Below, piece by piece: positions 7,043-10,276 of a stretch of 10,276 nucleotides of DNA. The stretch's first letter is position 1. Every line of letters begins with the position of its first letter. This DNA comes from an uncultured Eubacteriales bacterium (GTDB lineage: Bacteria; Bacillota; Clostridia; HGM11514), in assembly GCA_902492655.1 (NCBI GenBank), contig CABUMF010000059.1, forward strand, positions 1 through 10,276, given 5' to 3'. The notes below the pieces were generated by a model. That model made no database searches and was not told where the DNA came from. It saw only the letters and a program-made list of their open reading frames with translations. The position numbers were made by a program, and so were the translations under genes.

Positions 7043-8068
7043 ATGAAGAAAATTTTATTGTTTGTCATTGCGGCGGTGATTGCCGTATCAACCCTCACGG
7101 CATGTGAAAGCAAGCCTGTTTTCACGATTTACAACTGGGAACAGTATATTGACGAAAGCGTTGTGGAGGAGTTCAGGAAGCTTCATCCTGAGGTCGATGT
7201 AGTTTATGAAACATTCTCAACAAACGAGGATATGTACACAAAGCTCAAAAACGGCGGTGGGGATTACGATGTTATTTTTCCGTCCGAATATGTTCTTAAA
7301 AAGCTCATTGATGAAGGCGAGCTCGCAGAGCTTAATTATGACAACATCCCGAATTTGAAGTATATAGCGGAGCAATGCAAGGGGCAGGATTACGATCCTG
7401 AGGGAAAATATACTGTTCCTTATATGTGGGGCACGCTCGGTATAATTTACGATAAAACCAAAGTGAAGGAAGACGAAATTACCTGGGATGTTCTTTTCGG
7501 AGATAAGTATAAGGTTATTATGATGAAATCCATAAGAGATGCGTTTGCGGCTGCGCTTGCATCCAACGGCTGTTCGATAAATTCCACGAATGAAGAGGAG
7601 GTCGTTGCCGCAAGGGAAAAGCTTTCAAAGCAGATGAAGCAGGATAATTTTTACGGCTACGGCTTTGACGATATTGACGATAAAATGATAAGAGGAGAGG
7701 CAGATGCGGCTCTTATCTATTCGGGTGATGCGGTTGTTGCCATGAATGAGAATGAAAACCTTGCGTATGCTGTTCCCAAAGAGGGAAGCAACAAGTGGTT
7801 TGACGCAATGGCAATACCGAAATCAAGCAAGAACAAAGAGCTTGCGGAGGAATTTATCAATCTTATGTGCGACACCAAGTATGCAAAGCTTAACGCCGAA
7901 GAGATTGGGTATTATTCAGCTCAGGCAGAGGCGGCAGAGCTTATCGCAGAGGAGACAGGGATTGAGTATCCGAAGGTTGAAGAGCTTAAAAACTGCGAAA
8001 TATTCGATACCTTCGACGATGAAACACTTGAGCTCTATAACAGAGAATGGACAAAGCTGTTTGCATAA
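7043..8068 (+). CDS. potD: PotD-type substrate-binding lipoprotein
   Basis: Extracellular, membrane-anchored binding protein of the ABC importer, 341 residues. A lipoprotein signal ends at LTAC, with C21 as the lipidated cysteine. The mature part begins FTIYNWEQYIDESVVEEF, typical of PotD/PotF. By comparison with E. coli PotD (from memory), W32 and Y35 match W34 and Y37, Y83 matches Y85, W252 and D254 in NKWFDAMAIP match W255 and D257, and Y290 matches Y293. By contrast the acidic pair D168/E171 appears as S163 and D166 (MKSIRDAF), and W229 as Y226. Ligand specificity may therefore differ from spermidine. AGGAG (7029-7033) lies 9 nt before ATG 7043, inside the end of the rhamnosidase-like gene. 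A hairpin follows the stop codon. Confidence 0.9.
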   Translation: MKKILLFVIAAVIAVSTLTACESKPVFTIYNWEQYIDESVVEEFRKLHPEVDVVYETFSTNEDMYTKLKNGGGDYDVIFPSEYVLKKLIDEGELAELNYDNIPNLKYIAEQCKGQDYDPEGKYTVPYMWGTLGIIYDKTKVKEDEITWDVLFGDKYKVIMMKSIRDAFAAALASNGCSINSTNEEEVVAAREKLSKQMKQDNFYGYGFDDIDDKMIRGEADAALIYSGDAVVAMNENENLAYAVPKEGSNKWFDAMAIPKSSKNKELAEEFINLMCDTKYAKLNAEEIGYYSAQAEAAELIAEETGIEYPKVEELKNCEIFDTFDDETLELYNREWTKLFA

Positions 8069-8081
8069 AAAAGTGCGATGC

Positions 8082-8127
8082 GGCCTTATGACATATAAAT
8101 TTTGTCATAGGGCCTTGCGGCTTTATT
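8082..8127 (+). terminator. Hairpin between potD and potA, possible partial terminator
   Basis: GGCCTTATGAC (8082-8092) pairs with GTCATAGGGCC (8104-8114) in 11 pairs including one wobble, over an 11-nt AT-rich loop. The tail TTGCGGCTTTATT is a poor T-run, so termination is probably partial. It could instead protect the 3' end of the upstream mRNA, which would favour the binding protein over the ATPase. No convincing promoter for potA is visible after it. Confidence 0.6.
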
Positions 8128-8174
8128 AAAACATCGGTTACAAAACACTCGTGATTAAAATTTGGGAGGGCAAC

Positions 8175-9227
8175 ATGGCTGACTTTGGAGCGATAGAGCT
8201 TAAGAACATAAAAAAGTCATATGACGATGATGTGATACTGGAAAACTTCAACCTGAAAATCAATAAGGGTGAGTTTGTGACATTGCTTGGCCCTTCAGGC
8301 TGCGGCAAAACAACAACGCTTCGCCTGATAGGCGGGTTTGAAACGCCCGATGAGGGAGATATTTTGTTTGACGGAAAGCGCATTAACGATGTTCCGCCGA
8401 ATAAGAGACCGCTTAATACGGTGTTTCAGAAGTATTCGCTTTTTACTAATATGAATATATTTGAGAATGTGGCATTCGGGCTTAAAATCAAAAAGCTGGA
8501 TAAGAAAACTATTTCGGAAAAGGTCACATCGGCACTTTCCATGGTAAACCTTGCGGGCTTTGAAAAAAGAATGCCCGACTCTTTGAGCGGAGGTCAGCAG
8601 CAAAGGGTTGCCATCGCAAGGGCGATTGTCAATGAGCCGGAGGTTTTACTGTTCGACGAACCCTTGGGTGCGCTCGATCTAAAACTTCGCCAGGAAATGC
8701 AGCTTGAGCTGAAAAAGCTTCAGAAATCTCTCGGAATCACCTTTGTCTATGTTACGCACGATCAGGAAGAGGCTCTCACAATGTCGGACTCCATTGTTGT
8801 TATGAGCAACGGAAAAATTCATCAATACGGCACGCCGATTGATATATATAACGAGCCGGTAAATCGCTTTGTGGCGCGTTTTATCGGGGAAAGCAATATT
8901 TATGACGGCGTGATGAATAAGGATTTTGAGGTCAGCTTCCTCGGAAAAACATTCGAGTGCGTTGATAAGGGCTTTGAAATTCTTGAGGATATTGATGTTG
9001 TTATCCGCCCCGAGGATGTCAAAATATCCGAAGCCGGCGCGGGTGCAAGGGATGCGGTCGTAACATCGGTCATTTTCAAAGGAGTTCATTACGAAATGGA
9101 GCTTGACGGCGGAGATTTCAAAATGCTTGTGCACAACACCCTGTCATACCCCGAGGGTAAGATTGTTTCTGTTAATTTCTTGCCTGATGATATACATATT
9201 ATGAAAAAAGGAAATGTTAACGGTTGA
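8175..9227 (+). CDS. potA: Polyamine-type ABC transporter ATPase, PotA family
   Basis: Cytoplasmic ATP-binding subunit that powers the importer, 350 residues, a usual PotA length. Walker A is GPSGCGKT (39-46), the Q-loop glutamine is Q85, the signature is LSGGQQQR (137-144), Walker B is VLLFDEP (157-163), the D-loop is LGALD (164-168) and the switch histidine is H195 (VTHDQEEA). The region from about 240 to the end is the regulatory TOBE domain, with IRPEDV at 278-283. All catalytic motifs are intact. ATG 8175 was chosen because GGGAGG (8164-8169) lies 5 nt upstream; the in-frame GTG at 8151 has no good site. The gene is last in the operon, 106 bp after potD and beyond a hairpin, whereas potA is first in the classic potABCD order. 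Its stop codon overlaps the -35 box of the next gene. Confidence 0.95.
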   Translation: MADFGAIELKNIKKSYDDDVILENFNLKINKGEFVTLLGPSGCGKTTTLRLIGGFETPDEGDILFDGKRINDVPPNKRPLNTVFQKYSLFTNMNIFENVAFGLKIKKLDKKTISEKVTSALSMVNLAGFEKRMPDSLSGGQQQRVAIARAIVNEPEVLLFDEPLGALDLKLRQEMQLELKKLQKSLGITFVYVTHDQEEALTMSDSIVVMSNGKIHQYGTPIDIYNEPVNRFVARFIGESNIYDGVMNKDFEVSFLGKTFECVDKGFEILEDIDVVIRPEDVKISEAGAGARDAVVTSVIFKGVHYEMELDGGDFKMLVHNTLSYPEGKIVSVNFLPDDIHIMKKGNVNG

Positions 9228-9252
9228 CAATTCTCTTTATGTTTGGTATAAT
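9224..9252 (+). promoter_or_regulatory. Consensus promoter of the Ig-like lipoprotein gene
   Basis: TTGACA (9224-9229) and TATAAT (9247-9252) are both perfect, with 17 bp between them, and TGG before the -10 forms an extended element. The -35 box contains the potA stop codon (TGA, 9225-9227). Transcription would start near 9259, giving an untranslated leader of only about 18 nt. This implies strong, largely unregulated expression independent of the transporter operon. Confidence 0.88.
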
Positions 9253-9276
9253 TAAAACAGAAAAGGGGCTGTTTTT

Positions 9277-10137
9277 ATGAAAAAACTTATTTTGCCTGTT
9301 ATTATGATGATGCTCGTGCTGTGTTCGTGCGGCGGCGAGTCGACTCCTCCGAAGCTTGAGGTTGCGGAGAATATTTATCAGGCTCAAAACGAAAAATTCA
9401 ATATAAATAAATTTTGCAATGCCACAAGTGACAGCGGTTCTGCGGTTACGATAAAGTATGAGGGCAAAGTTAATGTAAACGAGCTCGGCGATTATCCTAT
9501 TACCGTAATTGCAGAGGATGAGGACGGAAATAAAACCGTTGCCGAGGTTACGGTTACTGTAAGAAAGAGCAAAAAGAATCTTTCAAACGATACGATTTGC
9601 AAGCAGGTTCGTGAGTATATTTTTTCGTTTATCGCCGGGGGACATCCGAATATTGAATTCAGAGGTTATTCTGATGAAATCGGTTTCTTTTCAAAGGCAT
9701 ATTCTAAGGAGCCGGGCTTTGTAACCGAAACCGGATTTGAAGGCACCCTTTCTTTTGAAGCAATCCAGTATGAGGATTATAAGGCATCGGTACTTAATAT
9801 GATTTTTTCGATTGATTCCGATGCAATGTGGTATTTTCCCGAAAAAGCAGAGCTTTCAGGGAACGGAGAAACTCTTGAATTTGCTGTTTCCGACACTTTC
9901 CAAAGCGGAAAGCATTACGGATTTGTTACTCCTATCGAAGAACTCAGCGAGAAAAAGAACGCTCTCACTCCCGATTATAAGCTGATAGAAAGCATCAGAA
10001 ATATGCTGTCGTCAGGGGATGTTACGATGAAGGCAATCGGAAAAACAGATTCCATAGCGATTAAGCTCACCGAAAAGCAAATTGCTGATTTTTTCGATAT
10101 TCTCACAGTCTACGAAGAATTGCTCACTTATTATTAA
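9277..10137 (+). CDS. Putative lipoprotein with N-terminal Ig-like domain
   Basis: Predicted surface lipoprotein of 286 residues; the function is not recognised. The signal peptide MKKLILPVIMMMLVL ends in a lipobox LCSC with C18 as the likely lipidated residue (C16 is also a cysteine). Residues about 25-96 resemble a bacterial Ig-like fold of the DUF5011 type: PPKLEVAENIYQAQNEKF early on, then NELGDYPITVIAEDEDGNKT and a final strand VAEVTVTV. A lysine-rich linker (97-101) leads to about 185 residues that I cannot assign, containing several aromatic segments (YIFSFIAGGHP, AMWYFPEKAEL, GKHYGFVTPIEEL). ATG 9277 has AAGGGG (9263-9268) 8 nt upstream. The gene has its own strong promoter and is followed by a hairpin, so it is monocistronic. 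Its neighbour potA says little about its job. Confidence 0.85.
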   Translation: MKKLILPVIMMMLVLCSCGGESTPPKLEVAENIYQAQNEKFNINKFCNATSDSGSAVTIKYEGKVNVNELGDYPITVIAEDEDGNKTVAEVTVTVRKSKKNLSNDTICKQVREYIFSFIAGGHPNIEFRGYSDEIGFFSKAYSKEPGFVTETGFEGTLSFEAIQYEDYKASVLNMIFSIDSDAMWYFPEKAELSGNGETLEFAVSDTFQSGKHYGFVTPIEELSEKKNALTPDYKLIESIRNMLSSGDVTMKAIGKTDSIAIKLTEKQIADFFDILTVYEELLTYY

Positions 10138-10143
10138 TATGAC

Positions 10144-10178
10144 AATTGCCGGGATATTTTCCGGCAATTTGTAGGTTT
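10144..10178 (+). terminator. Hairpin after the lipoprotein gene, likely terminator
   Basis: AATTGCCGG (10144-10152) pairs perfectly with CCGGCAATT (10161-10169) over an 8-nt loop. The downstream tail TGTAGGTTT has only a modest number of T's. The position, 6 nt after the stop codon, supports a terminator, and the symmetric stem could also stop transcription arriving from the minus-strand gene on the right. Confidence 0.65.
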
Positions 10179-10201
10179 GTCAATGATGTGTTACAAAATA
10201 T
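10178..10201. mobile_element. Possible terminal end of an insertion sequence
   Basis: The short stretch between the terminator stem and the stop codon of the transposase-like gene begins TGTCAATGATGTGTTAC. This is where an insertion sequence would place its terminal inverted repeat, and a TG start is common for such ends. The other end of the element is outside the window, so the repeat cannot be confirmed. Confidence 0.3.
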
Positions 10202-10276
10202 TTAAAAAATTTCACCATTGTTAAGAAAAGACTCGATGTAATCAGCAGGAGCTTTCCAATTAAGCGGGCGCATAGG
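10202..10276 (-). CDS. Transposase/integrase C-terminus (partial)
   Basis: Only the last 24 codons and the TAA stop (10202-10204) are present; the gene continues beyond the right edge. The peptide PMRPLNWKAPADYIESFL resembles the conserved C-terminal end of DDE-type integrase-core transposases, where an RP...LNW/LGY..TP.EY pattern follows the last catalytic glutamate. The exact insertion sequence family cannot be told from so short a piece. It converges on the lipoprotein gene. Confidence 0.55.
   Translation of the reverse strand, partial: PMRPLNWKAPADYIESFLNNGEIF

Overview
The window reads as chromosomal DNA of a low-to-mid GC Gram-positive anaerobe, most likely a gut-type member of Clostridia. 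The reasons are AGGAGG-type ribosome binding sites, sigma-A promoters with extended -10 elements, lipoprotein signals of Firmicutes type, and a PotD/PotA/XRE-cupin set of clostridial character. The exact genus cannot be fixed from the sequence alone.

Layout. Positions 1-576 hold the end of an rRNA operon: the 3' end of 23S rRNA, a short spacer, 5S rRNA and an intrinsic terminator. From 581 to 1652 is a stand-alone aldo/keto reductase gene with its own promoter and terminator. From 1672 to 9227 is the main unit. It starts with a regulatory region holding two promoters and candidate operators, then an XRE-cupin regulator, then a 208-bp structured gap with two copies of a hairpin repeat. Next come two polyamine-type ABC permeases (potB, potC), a large GH78 alpha-L-rhamnosidase-like hydrolase, a PotD-type lipoprotein and the PotA-type ATPase. 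A separate consensus promoter overlapping the potA stop codon drives a lipoprotein with an Ig-like domain (9277-10137). The right edge holds the C-terminal end of a transposase-like gene on the minus strand.

How the genes fit together. The regulator probably senses a small molecule through its cupin domain and controls the transporter. PotB and PotC form the membrane channel, the PotD homologue captures substrate outside the membrane, and PotA powers uptake. The unusual element is the cytoplasmic rhamnosidase-like enzyme placed between potC and potD with gaps of 4 and 5 bases, so it is very probably co-translated with the transporter. Together with changes at the expected amine-binding positions of the PotD homologue, this raises the possibility that the cargo is not plain spermidine/putrescine but a glycosylated or otherwise different compound that is cleaved after import. 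That is inference.

The strongest unexplained DNA feature is the paired hairpin repeat at 2414-2597, whose two copies differ by changes that keep the stem paired.
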